This document shows positions 1 through 9,027 of a stretch of DNA of 64,000 bases, in pieces; the stretch's first letter is position 1, and each line of letters starts with the position of its first letter. Origin of the DNA: an uncultured Treponema sp. (GTDB taxonomy: Bacteria > Spirochaetota > Spirochaetia > Treponematales > Treponemataceae); assembly GCA_947166355.1 (NCBI GenBank), contig CAMVDX010000001.1, positions 186,001 through 250,000 of the forward strand. The letters are read 5' to 3'. Below the pieces are notes generated by a model. The model was not told the DNA's origin, did not search any database, and was given only the letters and a program-made list of their open reading frames with translations. The position numbers and the translations under genes are program-made.

Positions 1-2152
1 TCAAATCCTGTTCGGCAATGTAAAAGCCGTCTGTGCTCTGGCGCAGGGCCTTCATCCGCTCAATTCCGGTTTCTGTGATATCCTTGCTGTAAATTAAGAA
101 GCAGTAAGACTGTGCATCTCCACGGCCTACGCGGCCTCTCAGCTGATGCAACTGTGCCATGCCAAAGCGGTCTGCCCCTTCAATTACCATGCAGGTAGCG
201 TTTGGAACATCAACTCCTACTTCTATTACAGTTGTTGCGGCAAGTACCTGAATTGCTCCGTCGCGGAAGTCCCTCAGAATCTGAACCTGTTCTTCTTCGT
301 CAATTTTGCTGTGAACAAGTGCACATTTGTACTGCGGGTAAATATGGTCACGAAGGTGCGCAAAGATTTTTTCTGCTGATTTAATGTTTTCATCACTGTC
401 GATTGCCGGGTAAACAAAATAAGCCTGATGTCCCTTTGCCAGCTCTTTACGTACAGCTTCGTAGGCGTTTATCTCATTTCCTTCTTTTACAAGGTAAGTG
501 GTAATTGGTTTGCGTCCGGCAGGCATTGTATGGATGGAAGAAATATCCAGGTCTCCAAACACAGTAAGGGCAAGGCTCTGAGGAATCGGAGTTGCACTCA
601 TCATTAAAAGATTTGGTTCAAAGGTAAAGCTGCCGACTGTCTGCCGTCCTTTTTCAATAATTGCCTGTCGCTGCAGAACCCCGAAACGGTGCTGCTCATC
701 AATTACCGCAAGCTCCATATCCTTGTATTCTACGTTTGAAGAAAAGAGTGCGTGAGTACCGACAATAATATCAATTTCACCTTCTTTAAGCGCACGAAGC
801 AGTTGATTTCGTCCTTTTGCACGGAGGTTGCCTGTCAGAAAGGCGGTGCGAACTCCCAGTGGGGACAACATGCGGGCAGTAGTTTCTGCATGCTGACGTG
901 CAAGAATTTCAGTAGGCGCCATAAAGACACACTGTCCCTTCCAGCTGATGATTCTGAGACATACAAAAAGAGAAACAAGAGTTTTACCAGAACCTACGTC
1001 GCCCTGTAAAAGACGTGCCATTGTAAAAGTTGGTGAGATCGGAGGAGGCATGCCGCGGTCCAGCTGATTTAAGACGCGCTCTCGTTCCTTGTAGCTTCGG
1101 TCTATTTCCTCGTCCATTTCGTAAATGACTTTTCGCTGGTCGTCTGTGAGCGGGAAGGGCAGGGAATTAAAGAAGTCCAGTTGAAGGGGTGAGAGACTGT
1201 CGGTGAAGGTAGAAAGGTTAATGGACAATCCTAAACCGACCCTTTCGGCTCGGTTTTTAACGGATTCCCCATTGTATAAGGTTTCGATACACTCGCTACG
1301 CTCGTACTCAACCACCGGATTTTCCGAATGGCCCTTTCTCTTATAAGCCCGCTCGGCGATAATTTTCTGAAATTGAAAGAGTTCTTCGTAGACCAGAGTG
1401 CGACGCGCAGCCGTTACCTGAGACATTTTTGAAGGGCGGTGAATAAGACGTAACGCTTCCTGTTTTTGTAAAAGGCCACGAGCTTCAATAATCTCAGACG
1501 GCAGTTCGTTTTCAATTCCGAGGGCATACTGCTGTAAGGCATGACCAACAGCTTTTGAAACTGCCTTTTGGGTAAGACCTTCCGTGAGCGGATAAATTGG
1601 AATTATACCACTTTCCTTTGGAGGAATATGCGAGAGTTCGATGGATAATCCTAAACCGACCCTGTCGGCTCGGTTTTTAACGGATTCTCCATTGTATAAG
1701 GTTTCGATACGTCCTGGCGGGCACTCAACCACAGGGCAATCTTCATGTTTTATAGTCTCAAAAGTTGTGCTCTGCAGCTTTCCATATTTTATTTCAAATT
1801 TCCCGGTAACTGTAATTATAGTTCCAGGTACAAGAGTTTTTTCGAGGAATGCGCGGTTAAAGCAAATCAGTTCAGCAGTGCCTGTTCCGTCGGTTACAAT
1901 AATTTTTAAGGTCTTCATGCGGCCGTAGCCAAACCATTCATGGGCTATAACCTGTGCGACGGTGTGAACCTTGCCATTATTCGAGGCTTGTTCGCGAAAC
2001 GTTACTTTACGGGTTCTGTCTTCGTAGTCTCGCGGGTAATATTGCAGTAAATCTCCAACGGTAAAAACATTTACCTTTGCCAGAGTTTTTGTAAGCTGCG
2101 GACCGATTCCCGCAATTGCAGAAACCGGTGTTTTAATATCAGATATCTTCAA
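1..2152 (-). CDS. recG: ATP-dependent DNA helicase RecG, 3' end beyond window
   Basis: Branch-migration helicase that remodels stalled forks and Holliday junctions in the cytoplasm. About 717 residues are visible and the frame stays open to base 1. Seen: N-terminal wedge/OB region, the stretch IPIYPLTEGLTQKAV, Walker A GDVGSGKT near residues 384-391, a DEQHRFGV box near 485, the SATPIPQSLAL motif, and GRVGRGDAQSYCFL near the cut. The start is TTG at 2152, preceded by AGGG at a 6-nt spacing; an in-frame TAA lies just upstream and no ATG fits. Oddity: two near-identical repeat-encoded inserts, at about residues 141-171 and 280-311, interrupt the wedge region and the linker to the helicase core without breaking the frame. 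Walker A therefore lies much later than in E. coli RecG (near 300, from memory). It follows the YggT-like gene by about 30 bp, so the two are probably cotranscribed. Confidence 0.95.
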   Translation of the reverse strand, partial: MKISDIKTPVSAIAGIGPQLTKTLAKVNVFTVGDLLQYYPRDYEDRTRKVTFREQASNNGKVHTVAQVIAHEWFGYGRMKTLKIIVTDGTGTAELICFNRAFLEKTLVPGTIITVTGKFEIKYGKLQSTTFETIKHEDCPVVECPPGRIETLYNGESVKNRADRVGLGLSIELSHIPPKESGIIPIYPLTEGLTQKAVSKAVGHALQQYALGIENELPSEIIEARGLLQKQEALRLIHRPSKMSQVTAARRTLVYEELFQFQKIIAERAYKRKGHSENPVVEYERSECIETLYNGESVKNRAERVGLGLSINLSTFTDSLSPLQLDFFNSLPFPLTDDQRKVIYEMDEEIDRSYKERERVLNQLDRGMPPPISPTFTMARLLQGDVGSGKTLVSLFVCLRIISWKGQCVFMAPTEILARQHAETTARMLSPLGVRTAFLTGNLRAKGRNQLLRALKEGEIDIIVGTHALFSSNVEYKDMELAVIDEQHRFGVLQRQAIIEKGRQTVGSFTFEPNLLMMSATPIPQSLALTVFGDLDISSIHTMPAGRKPITTYLVKEGNEINAYEAVRKELAKGHQAYFVYPAIDSDENIKSAEKIFAHLRDHIYPQYKCALVHSKIDEEEQVQILRDFRDGAIQVLAATTVIEVGVDVPNATCMVIEGADRFGMAQLHQLRGRVGRGDAQSYCFLIYSKDITETGIERMKALRQSTDGFYIAEQDL
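1221..1315 (-). repeat. In-frame palindromic repeat inside recG, copy A
   Basis: On the + strand a 70-bp block (1221-1290) matches 1641-1710 at 67 of 70 positions. It is followed by a short variable hairpin and the shared end ACTCAACCAC. The first half folds back on itself (ATGGA-AATCC against GGATT-CCAT, with AAACCGA against TCGGTTT inside). The second half is one arm of the GTGGTTTCGATAC/CTCAACCAC family. Read on the minus strand it is translated in frame with recG. The peptide begins ETLYNGESVKNRA and ends RVGLGLSI. Confidence 0.9.
1641..1732 (-). repeat. In-frame palindromic repeat inside recG, copy B
   Basis: Second copy of the recG insert, exactly 420 bp from copy A. It differs from A at three positions over the 70-bp core, and the two have unrelated variable hairpins before ACTCAACCAC. 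It encodes nearly the same peptide (ETLYNGESVKNRA followed by RVGLGLSI) in the same recG frame, within the wedge domain. Two near-identical copies in one gene at two natural loop positions point to separate insertions or to gene conversion between them. Confidence 0.9.
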
Positions 2153-2181
2153 AACAAGCCCTGTCTGTTATTGTAAAATTA

Positions 2182-2775
2182 TTAGAATGGCATTCTGTAG
2201 CAGAGATTTACGAGAATAGCAATAAGGAAGTGTCCCACTCCAAGAATCACAAGAAAAGCAATCCAGGAAATTAAAAGAGAGCGCTGATAGCTCATGCTGC
2301 TTTTTGTAAAGGTTCCTGCAACCTTGTAGGTGAATTTATTCAAAAGCATATCTACCTGATTCCATCCTGAATCATAAGAGGTTCTGCCCTTGTTGATTGT
2401 AAGGAAAATCCAACGGATAAAAATCAAAAGTGTAAAGATTCCCATGATAGAAGAAGCGATTCCCCAGAGAGAGGAAAGAATTGTTCCGAGAATTCCGCCA
2501 AGGAAGATTCTGCCGGTATGCTGAATTCCACCAAGAATTGCAGAAGCAAGAGAGAGAATTCCAAGTGAAACAATCGGTGAAAAATCAATATTGCCTATGC
2601 GCAGAAAGCTCATTTTTCTGAAGAGCCCCATATAAGGTTCACAGACAGAAGACATAAAGTGTCCGAACTTTGTGAATTTTGCCCCCGGAAACCAGGACAT
2701 TAAAATATAAATAAAGCATAAAAGTGTATAAAGCGACAGTGCTGCTGCCAGAAAATAAAGAATTGTTTGAATCAT
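2182..2775 (-). CDS. YggT-family integral membrane protein
   Basis: Protein of 197 residues with two tandem YggT-like halves. Each half has a pair of hydrophobic helices around a short loop (MSWFPGAKFTKFGHFM in the first, IFIRWIFLTINKG in the second). YggT proteins are small inner-membrane proteins linked to cell division or osmotic stress; a precise role is not established. The start is the ATG at 2775, because GGAGGT precedes it at normal spacing; an upstream in-frame start would read into a repeat element. It lies directly upstream of recG on the same strand, with a gap of about 30 bp. Confidence 0.75.
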   Translation of the reverse strand: MIQTILYFLAAALSLYTLLCFIYILMSWFPGAKFTKFGHFMSSVCEPYMGLFRKMSFLRIGNIDFSPIVSLGILSLASAILGGIQHTGRIFLGGILGTILSSLWGIASSIMGIFTLLIFIRWIFLTINKGRTSYDSGWNQVDMLLNKFTYKVAGTFTKSSMSYQRSLLISWIAFLVILGVGHFLIAILVNLCYRMPF

Positions 2776-2797
2776 AAAAAGATACCTCCAAGAAGTT

Positions 2798-2857
2798 GTC
2801 ATGCTGAACTTGTTTCAGCATCTCTTAAATAGATCCCGAAACAAGTTCGGGATGACG
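2798..2857. repeat. GTCATGCTGAAC-type palindromic repeat
   Basis: Contains GTCATGCTGAACTTGTTTCA followed by CCCGAAACAAGTTCGGGATGAC, two related inverted segments that can fold into one or two hairpins. It fills the gap between dnaE and the YggT-like gene and ends two bases before the dnaE stop codon. The same kind of repeat is common in many bacterial genomes as a dispersed intergenic palindrome. Confidence 0.8.
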
Positions 2858-2858
2858 T

Positions 2859-5800
2859 TCATTCAGTCCAGACTTCGCGTACGAAATTAATTTCTTTCAG
2901 CGCCTTCAGTGTTGTTTCATCGGCACTTACGGAAATCTGGTCGTTTGCTTTTACGACATAAGGATTATTTCCTGTGTCTATATGAAAATATACTGAACAT
3001 TTACCCATTTTATCAAATAAAAAATCTCTTAATTGCGAAATTGCTATTTCAGAGGTAAAATTAGTATCCAGCTTGATATGAACTGACTGTGCAGCGTGAG
3101 TTTCCATCTGTTCAACATCTTCAATTGCATCAACAAGCAGAGATGGAGTATCGCGTGTGCCGTCCACTTTTCCGCGGAGTGCATAAACATTGCCGTCTTC
3201 GATTTGCCCTCGCAGAGTTTCCCAGGTTTTCGGGAAGAAGGTTAAATCAATCTGACCGTCCATATCATTAAGCTTGGCAAAAGCCATCTGCGCGCCTTTT
3301 TTTGTGGTAATCTGATGAATGCCGCTGAGCATTCCAAGTGCAACATAAGATTTTCCTGAATCACGCATCTGCCATGGCTTTACACCGCTTGCTTCGAGAG
3401 CGGCTTTTTCGGCTTTGCTTTCTTCGGCAATGCGGTTTATGTTTCCGGCTCTTACGGTAACAGCCCGTTCGATTGCTTTGCGATAGCTGTCCAGAGGATG
3501 GCCACTTACATAACAACCGATACATTCTTTTTCCATGTTAAGGAGTTCCATTTGTGGAATATCTGCAATTATTTTAAACTGGAAATCCGTAAAGTTCTTT
3601 TCTTCTTCTGCTAAATCACCGAATAAATCTCCCTGACCTTTTTTCTGGTCTTCAAGATAATCAGAAACATAGTCCAATGCTGCTTCCATATTTGCAAGCA
3701 GGGTAGGTCGGTTGAGTGTAGTTCCATCTTTTTCTTTGAGGTGATCAAAGGCACCTGTTTTAATAAGAACTTCGATCGCTTTTTTATTAATAAGTGTTTT
3801 TTCGCGGCCGTCTTCATCCTTTTCAACGATTGCACATGCACGTTTTATAAAGTCCATAAAATTCTTAAAAGGACCATTCTTTTCACGTTCATTTACAATT
3901 GCCTGAGCAGCAGCTTCGCCCATTCCCTTAATACCTTTAAGACCAAATACAATTCGGCCGTCTACAACGTCAAAAATGACGTCGGAACGGTTTACGTCTG
4001 GGGCATCTACAGGAACACCCATTTTACGGGCTTCTTCAATATAGAAGGGAAGACCGTCGGTTGAGGTGATTTCGTTTGTAAGGTTTGCTGCCATAAATTC
4101 GGCAGGGTAGTGAGCCTTGAGCCAGCCTGTACGGTATGCAAGGACAGAGTAAGCCGCTGCATGAGATTTATTGAATCCGTAGCCCGCAAAAGGAATCATG
4201 ATTTCAAAGATTTCGCCTGCGTGTTCTTCTGTGTGTCCATTTTTAACGGCACCGGCAATGAACTCTTCCTTCTTTTTCATAAGAACGTCGAGTTTTTTCT
4301 TACCCATGGCACGGCGGAGCATATCGGCACCACCAAGAGAGAAGCCTGAAATAATCTGGGCAACCTTCATAACCTGTTCCTGGTAAACCATAATACCGTA
4401 GGTTTCTTTTAAGAGGTCTTCAAGAGCAGGGTCAGGATATTCAATTTTTTCCGGATGCCATTTTCCTTCAATATATTTTGGAATATAAGCCAGTGGACCC
4501 GGACGGAAAAGGGCGTTCAAGGCAACAAGCTCTTCTATACAGCGCGGTTTACATTCACGCAAAATCTTCTGCATACCGGGAGATTCAAACTGGAATACCG
4601 CAACAGAGTCTCCGCGGTCAAAAAGGTCAAAGGTTGCTTCGTCGGTTTCGCTTACATTTGCGGTAACGAATTCTGGAGTTCCAGCCGGGCGGTGTTTATT
4701 TATGATTGCCTCTGCATAGCGGATAAGCGAAAGTGTTTTAAGTCCAAGGTAGTCAAACTTTACGAGACCACAGGGCTCAATAATATCCATTGTGTATTGA
4801 ACACCAACTTCACCGGTTTTAGGATCCTTGAATACAGGAGCCCAGTTAGGAAGCGGGGTTAAACCAATTACCATACCCGAGGCGTGAAGACCTGTGTTTC
4901 GCTTTACACCTTCAAGACGGAAGGCCAGATCAAAAAGCTCCTGGTAACGCGGATCATCCTTATATTTGATAAGCTGACCGCCGTCCGGCATTTTATCTGT
5001 AGGCTCGCTAAAGGCGTCCTTGAGCTTTGCTTTAGGATTGTCTGGAATACATTTTTTGAGCTCATTTACTTCGGAAAGCGGAATATTGAGGATTCGGCCA
5101 ACATCGGCAATACAGTTTTTTGGCTTGAGGGTACCAAAGGTAACAATGTGGCCAACGTTGTCATCACCATAAAGGTCACGGGTATGCTGGATGATATCCT
5201 GGCGATAGTCGAAGTCCATATCAACGTCGAAATCCGGCATGGATACACGTTCTGGGTTTAAGAAGCGCTCAAAAATCAAACCATATCTGAATGGGTCAAT
5301 ATCTGTAATGGTCATGGCGTAGGCTACAAGAGAACCCGCACCTGAACCTCGGCCCGGACCAATCGGAATATAAGGCTTCGGCCTTTTGTTTACATTGTCA
5401 TAGGTTGATTTAGACCAGTTGATAAATTCCCAAACAATAAGGAAGTAGCCGGAAAAGCCCATGCTGAAAATAGTGTTCATTTCGTAGTCGGCACGTTCGC
5501 GGATTTCCGGTGTAATTTCCTTGTAGCGCTTTTTAAGTCCTTCTTCTACAAGGTATTTTACATAGTCGTTCTGGTCGCTCTGATAGTCATCGCCGTGAGT
5601 GCGGAATTCTGCAGGAAGCTCAAAGCGCGGAAGACATTCCTTGAGCTCTGGAGTTGTGTACTGCTTGATTGTAAGATTACACATATTGGCAATCTTGATT
5701 GTGTTATCAAAAGCTTCCGGACACTGAGGGAAGAGGGCACGCATTTCGGCTTCTGTCTTAAAATACCAGTTATCCAGATCCATGTCGCCGCCCATTTTTG

Positions 5801-6587
5801 CATGCTTTTCATGAAGAAGATTTTTAAAGCCGATACAGCGCAGTGCGTCCTGGGCAATGGCATCTTCTTTTTCTACATAATGAATATCGTTTGTGGCAAC
5901 CAGCGGAATGTTTAATTTGTGGGCAAGTGCAATCAGTTTTTCAGCAACAATTTTCTGTTCAGGAATTCCGTGGTCCTGGATTTCTATGTAATAATGATCC
6001 GGTCCAAAAAGCTTACTGTATTTTAAGGCAAGTTCTTCGGCTTCCTTGTCCATTCCGGCAAGCAGCATCTGAGGAAGCTCTCCCTGAATACAGGCAGAAC
6101 AGCAGATAATTCCTTCGTGATACTGCTCCAGAAGTTCAAAGTCTATGCGGGGTTTACCATAATAAAGGGCATTTTCGTCACAAAAGGCGCGGCTGGAAAG
6201 CCAGCACATATTTTCGTAACCTTTCTGATTTTCGCAAAGAAGAATAAGGTGGAAGTAGTGAGCATGACGGTCGCCTTCTTCACCCTTGTGACTGTAGGGA
6301 ACATCATTTTTTTCGTAGTGGCTTCCGTAGGCAACGTAAAACTCTTCACCTACAATCGGGTTGATTCCGTTTACGTGGCAGAGCTTTTCAAAGTTGAGGG
6401 CACCGAACATATTTCCGTGGTCGGTGAGTGCGAGGGCAGGCATGTTAAGGCTTTTTGCTTTTGCAACGAGCTTATCCAGAGTGGCACAGGAGTCCAAAAG
6501 AGAATAGTCTGAGTGTACGTGAAGGTGTACAAAGTTTGCTACAGGCGTGCCTTCTGGAGCCGCCGGAAATTCGTGGTAATCTGCCAT
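2859..6587 (-). CDS. dnaE: DNA polymerase III alpha subunit
   Basis: Replicative polymerase of 1242 residues, usual for DnaE. Seen: PHP domain at the N-terminus (FVHLHVHSDYSLLD, ALTDHGNMFGA), the catalytic acidic motif PDFDVDMDFDYR, the GPGRGSGAGSLVAYA loop, FRPGPLAYIPKYI, the HhH-containing thumb region, and a C-terminal OB fold (GMLSGIHQITTKKGAQMAF). It lacks the embedded exonuclease of PolC, so it is the DnaE type. The start is the ATG at 6587; a longer TTG-initiated reading (6614) adds only a short unconserved leader. Upstream is a 350-bp region rich in inverted repeats; downstream is a palindromic repeat that reaches the stop codon. Confidence 0.97.
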   Translation of the reverse strand: MADYHEFPAAPEGTPVANFVHLHVHSDYSLLDSCATLDKLVAKAKSLNMPALALTDHGNMFGALNFEKLCHVNGINPIVGEEFYVAYGSHYEKNDVPYSHKGEEGDRHAHYFHLILLCENQKGYENMCWLSSRAFCDENALYYGKPRIDFELLEQYHEGIICCSACIQGELPQMLLAGMDKEAEELALKYSKLFGPDHYYIEIQDHGIPEQKIVAEKLIALAHKLNIPLVATNDIHYVEKEDAIAQDALRCIGFKNLLHEKHAKMGGDMDLDNWYFKTEAEMRALFPQCPEAFDNTIKIANMCNLTIKQYTTPELKECLPRFELPAEFRTHGDDYQSDQNDYVKYLVEEGLKKRYKEITPEIRERADYEMNTIFSMGFSGYFLIVWEFINWSKSTYDNVNKRPKPYIPIGPGRGSGAGSLVAYAMTITDIDPFRYGLIFERFLNPERVSMPDFDVDMDFDYRQDIIQHTRDLYGDDNVGHIVTFGTLKPKNCIADVGRILNIPLSEVNELKKCIPDNPKAKLKDAFSEPTDKMPDGGQLIKYKDDPRYQELFDLAFRLEGVKRNTGLHASGMVIGLTPLPNWAPVFKDPKTGEVGVQYTMDIIEPCGLVKFDYLGLKTLSLIRYAEAIINKHRPAGTPEFVTANVSETDEATFDLFDRGDSVAVFQFESPGMQKILRECKPRCIEELVALNALFRPGPLAYIPKYIEGKWHPEKIEYPDPALEDLLKETYGIMVYQEQVMKVAQIISGFSLGGADMLRRAMGKKKLDVLMKKKEEFIAGAVKNGHTEEHAGEIFEIMIPFAGYGFNKSHAAAYSVLAYRTGWLKAHYPAEFMAANLTNEITSTDGLPFYIEEARKMGVPVDAPDVNRSDVIFDVVDGRIVFGLKGIKGMGEAAAQAIVNEREKNGPFKNFMDFIKRACAIVEKDEDGREKTLINKKAIEVLIKTGAFDHLKEKDGTTLNRPTLLANMEAALDYVSDYLEDQKKGQGDLFGDLAEEEKNFTDFQFKIIADIPQMELLNMEKECIGCYVSGHPLDSYRKAIERAVTVRAGNINRIAEESKAEKAALEASGVKPWQMRDSGKSYVALGMLSGIHQITTKKGAQMAFAKLNDMDGQIDLTFFPKTWETLRGQIEDGNVYALRGKVDGTRDTPSLLVDAIEDVEQMETHAAQSVHIKLDTNFTSEIAISQLRDFLFDKMGKCSVYFHIDTGNNPYVVKANDQISVSADETTLKALKEINFVREVWTE

Positions 6588-6671
6588 TTTTTTTAATGTC
6601 CCCCGGAGGCTCAATTATAGCATAATTTTGGTTTAAAAAAAAGATTCTCGTGTCAAGCTCGGGAATTACAT

Positions 6672-6886
6672 CAGGGCTTCCGCATTATAAAACGAATTTG
6701 TGAAAACATGGCTTCCGGTCACGGCTTCGTGGTACAAAACCGCGCAATAATGCGCTACACGCTTTTTGTGGTATAGAAACTATTACACCTGCCGCTTACG
6801 CGGCAGCCACAAAAAGAGTGTTTTTGTACCACGCCCCGCTCCCTCGCGCCAAGATTACGTAAATCTTTTATAATGCGGAAGCCCTG
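6672..6886. mobile_element. 215-bp element with perfect 21-bp terminal inverted repeats
   Basis: CAGGGCTTCCGCATTATAAA begins the left end (6672-6692), and its exact reverse complement ends the element (6866-6886). Inside are further nested inverted pairs: GTGGTACAAAA against TTTTTGTACCAC, and CTTTTTGTGG against CCACAAAAAG. The whole element is therefore a large imperfect palindrome. It has no coding potential. It could be a MITE-like non-autonomous element or a large structured repeat. I see no obvious target-site duplication. Confidence 0.7.
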
Positions 6887-6899
6887 TTACTGCGTCGGC

Positions 6900-6962
6900 G
6901 TCATTGCGAGGAGCGAAGCGACGTGGCAATCTATTTCACATTGCTTCGCCTGCGGCTCGAAA
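6900..6962. repeat. GTCATTGCGAG-type repeat
   Basis: GTCATTGCGAGGAGCGAAGC followed by GACGTGGCAATCT, then a second inverted arm ATTGCTTCGCCTGCGGCTCG. It sits between the 215-bp element and the chemoreceptor stop codon. It belongs to the dispersed family also seen at 12777, 14755-14868, 16250-16340, 26860-26980, 31865-31972 and 33751. Confidence 0.85.
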
Positions 6963-6967
6963 AGGCA

Positions 6968-8848
6968 TTAATTCAACTTGAAGGTACTCAGGTCTTTCAT
7001 AAGTGCCTGAAGATTTTCCTGAGTACTGTTTGTAGAAGCCATAGTAATTGTAATGGCGTCAGAAATCTGCTGAGAGAACTCGTTAATCTGATTCATGTTA
7101 TCAGAAATAACCTGTGTAACCTCAGTAAGGTTTCTCATTTCCTTAAGAATCTGTTCGCCGCCTACCAGCATTTCAGAAGAACCGTTCTTTACTTCCATAG
7201 TGGAATCACTGATGGCATGCATAGCCTCAAGTACCTGCTGGTTACCCGAGTTCTGTTCTTCCATTGCGTTTGCAATAACAGTTTCCTGCTGGCGAACCTT
7301 TTGAGAAAGCTCGTAGATTTTTTCAAATGCAGTCTGAACAAGATTAATATCATTTGAAATACCGCCGATAGCATCTGAAAGAGAACGAAGGTTTTCATCA
7401 ATTGCCTTACTCTGGTCTCCAGACTGTTCTGCAAGCTTACGGATTTCTTCGGCAACAACCGCAAAGCCTTTACCAGCTTCGCCGGCGTGAGCAGACTCAA
7501 TTGCGGCATTCATAGCAAGAAGGTTTGTTCGGCTTGCAATATTCTGAATTATGCTTGAAGCCTGCAGAATACCAGCTGACTGCTGCAAAACTCCGTCCGC
7601 AGTTTTTACGGCTATCTTAACCTGCTGCTGACCTTTATCTGCGGCAGTAGTAAGTTCATTTACAACCTGATTATTCTTTTCAAGAATCTGAGAAACACTT
7701 GCGATGTTTGCAACCATTTCTTCTACAGCGGCAGATGATTGAGTTACGCCAGCAGACTGAGCTTCAATAGAAGAATTGAGGGAACGAATGTTACCCATAA
7801 TCTGTTCAACAGCAGAGTTAGATTCTTCAACACCAGCAGACTGATTTTCAATTTCCTGTTTAATACTGTTAAGCGATTCAACAATGCTTGCAATATTTTC
7901 CTTAGTCAAATCCATGTTGTGAACAAGGTCATCTGATTGATTTGAAGTTTTTCTGGTAGAAACATCGATGTCGCGAAGAATTGCTGCAGCTGAATTCTTA
8001 AAATCATTAATTCCCTGAACAATGGTACCGAGCTCACTTCGGTTCGAAGGTTTTTTGTTTTCTACAGTATAGTCTTTCTCAGAAAGTGCAGTTGTAATGG
8101 AAGAAATCTGCTTGAGACACTGTCTGATATCATCCGTAAGAAGGAATGATGCAATTGCAAAGTAAATGAGACAGTAGATTACAATAGGCGTAAGTCTTTT
8201 GTAAAGAACAGAAGTTCCGGCGCTTAAATTTGAAGGATTAAGCGTTATGAGAATGAGGAAAAGACAGCCAAGCAGAGAGAAAGTGAGTGTAAGAACATTT
8301 CTCTGAATGATATTCAAAGACAGTTCATTTTTACCAAACGGAACAACAGAAAGACGACTTTCTATAATCCTTATCTGCAATATGTAGAAGAGAAGTCCTA
8401 CATCCAAAAGACTTCCTTCCAGCATTGCAATAATGAACATGGTCGGATTTATTCCCTGAAAAGAATGAAGAACAATGCCGGCAGATTTTAATGACCCGAT
8501 AATAACAAGACTAAGAATAATCATGGAAAGAACTGGGAATACAATATTCAAAAGCGCATAGAGCTTAAGCTTTGCATTAAGTTTTTTCTGGCCTTGTGCA
8601 CTTCCATCATATTCATTGATTGCCTTGCGTTCCAGAAGCACCATACCTGCTGCAACTCCAAGAACCAGAAGTATTGCAATATTTACCGAAAAATGAGAAA
8701 AGATGATTTTCATTTCTGTAGCGGAAAATAAACCGGAAATCAGGGAGAAAGGTGTCATTACAATGAATGATGAGGCATAAACGAGGAATAAGAATAAATA
8801 TCCGTACCAGGGTACTCTAATGCCGTTTGAAGTTGTTTTAGAGCTCAT
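6968..8848 (-). CDS. Methyl-accepting chemotaxis protein
   Basis: Chemoreceptor of 626 residues. The first 245 or so carry about six hydrophobic helices and no large periplasmic loop, so it probably senses from within the membrane or cytoplasm rather than through a periplasmic dCache domain. A HAMP-like linker follows, then a long coiled-coil signalling domain. Its tip, [20 protein letters not shown], is the CheA/CheW-contact hairpin, and flanking Gln/Glu-rich heptads are likely methylation sites. It would feed a CheA-CheY cascade controlling the flagellar motors; no che genes lie nearby. Monocistronic: a repeat region lies downstream and divergent gltX lies upstream. Confidence 0.93.
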   Translation of the reverse strand: MSSKTTSNGIRVPWYGYLFLFLVYASSFIVMTPFSLISGLFSATEMKIIFSHFSVNIAILLVLGVAAGMVLLERKAINEYDGSAQGQKKLNAKLKLYALLNIVFPVLSMIILSLVIIGSLKSAGIVLHSFQGINPTMFIIAMLEGSLLDVGLLFYILQIRIIESRLSVVPFGKNELSLNIIQRNVLTLTFSLLGCLFLILITLNPSNLSAGTSVLYKRLTPIVIYCLIYFAIASFLLTDDIRQCLKQISSITTALSEKDYTVENKKPSNRSELGTIVQGINDFKNSAAAILRDIDVSTRKTSNQSDDLVHNMDLTKENIASIVESLNSIKQEIENQSAGVEESNSAVEQIMGNIRSLNSSIEAQSAGVTQSSAAVEEMVANIASVSQILEKNNQVVNELTTAADKGQQQVKIAVKTADGVLQQSAGILQASSIIQNIASRTNLLAMNAAIESAHAGEAGKGFAVVAEEIRKLAEQSGDQSKAIDENLRSLSDAIGGISNDINLVQTAFEKIYELSQKVRQQETVIANAMEEQNSGNQQVLEAMHAISDSTMEVKNGSSEMLVGGEQILKEMRNLTEVTQVISDNMNQINEFSQQISDAITITMASTNSTQENLQALMKDLSTFKLN

Positions 8849-8956
8849 AGTTATCTCCTAAGTAAGAAAATAATTGCTGACAACTGCCAACACGACTTTT
8901 TGCGATATAGCATATATTATACGCTAATATTTAAAATAATGGAAGTTTTTTCTGTA

Positions 8957-8985
8957 TTGCGGGTTATCTTCAAAATCATTATAAT
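8957..8985 (+). promoter_or_regulatory. Sigma-70-type promoter of gltX
   Basis: TTGCGG (8957-8962) and TATAAT (8980-8985) are separated by 17 bp. They lie 42 bp before the gltX start, with a GAGGA ribosome site in between. Confidence 0.7.
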
Positions 8986-9027
8986 TGTTCAATATTTTCC
9001 ATATCATCATATTATGAGGAGTCTTTT

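Noticed and set aside
1..2152. recG as a pseudogene broken by repeat insertion
   Set aside because: I translated the whole minus-strand reading through both repeats and found no stop or frameshift; all helicase motifs up to the window edge are present.
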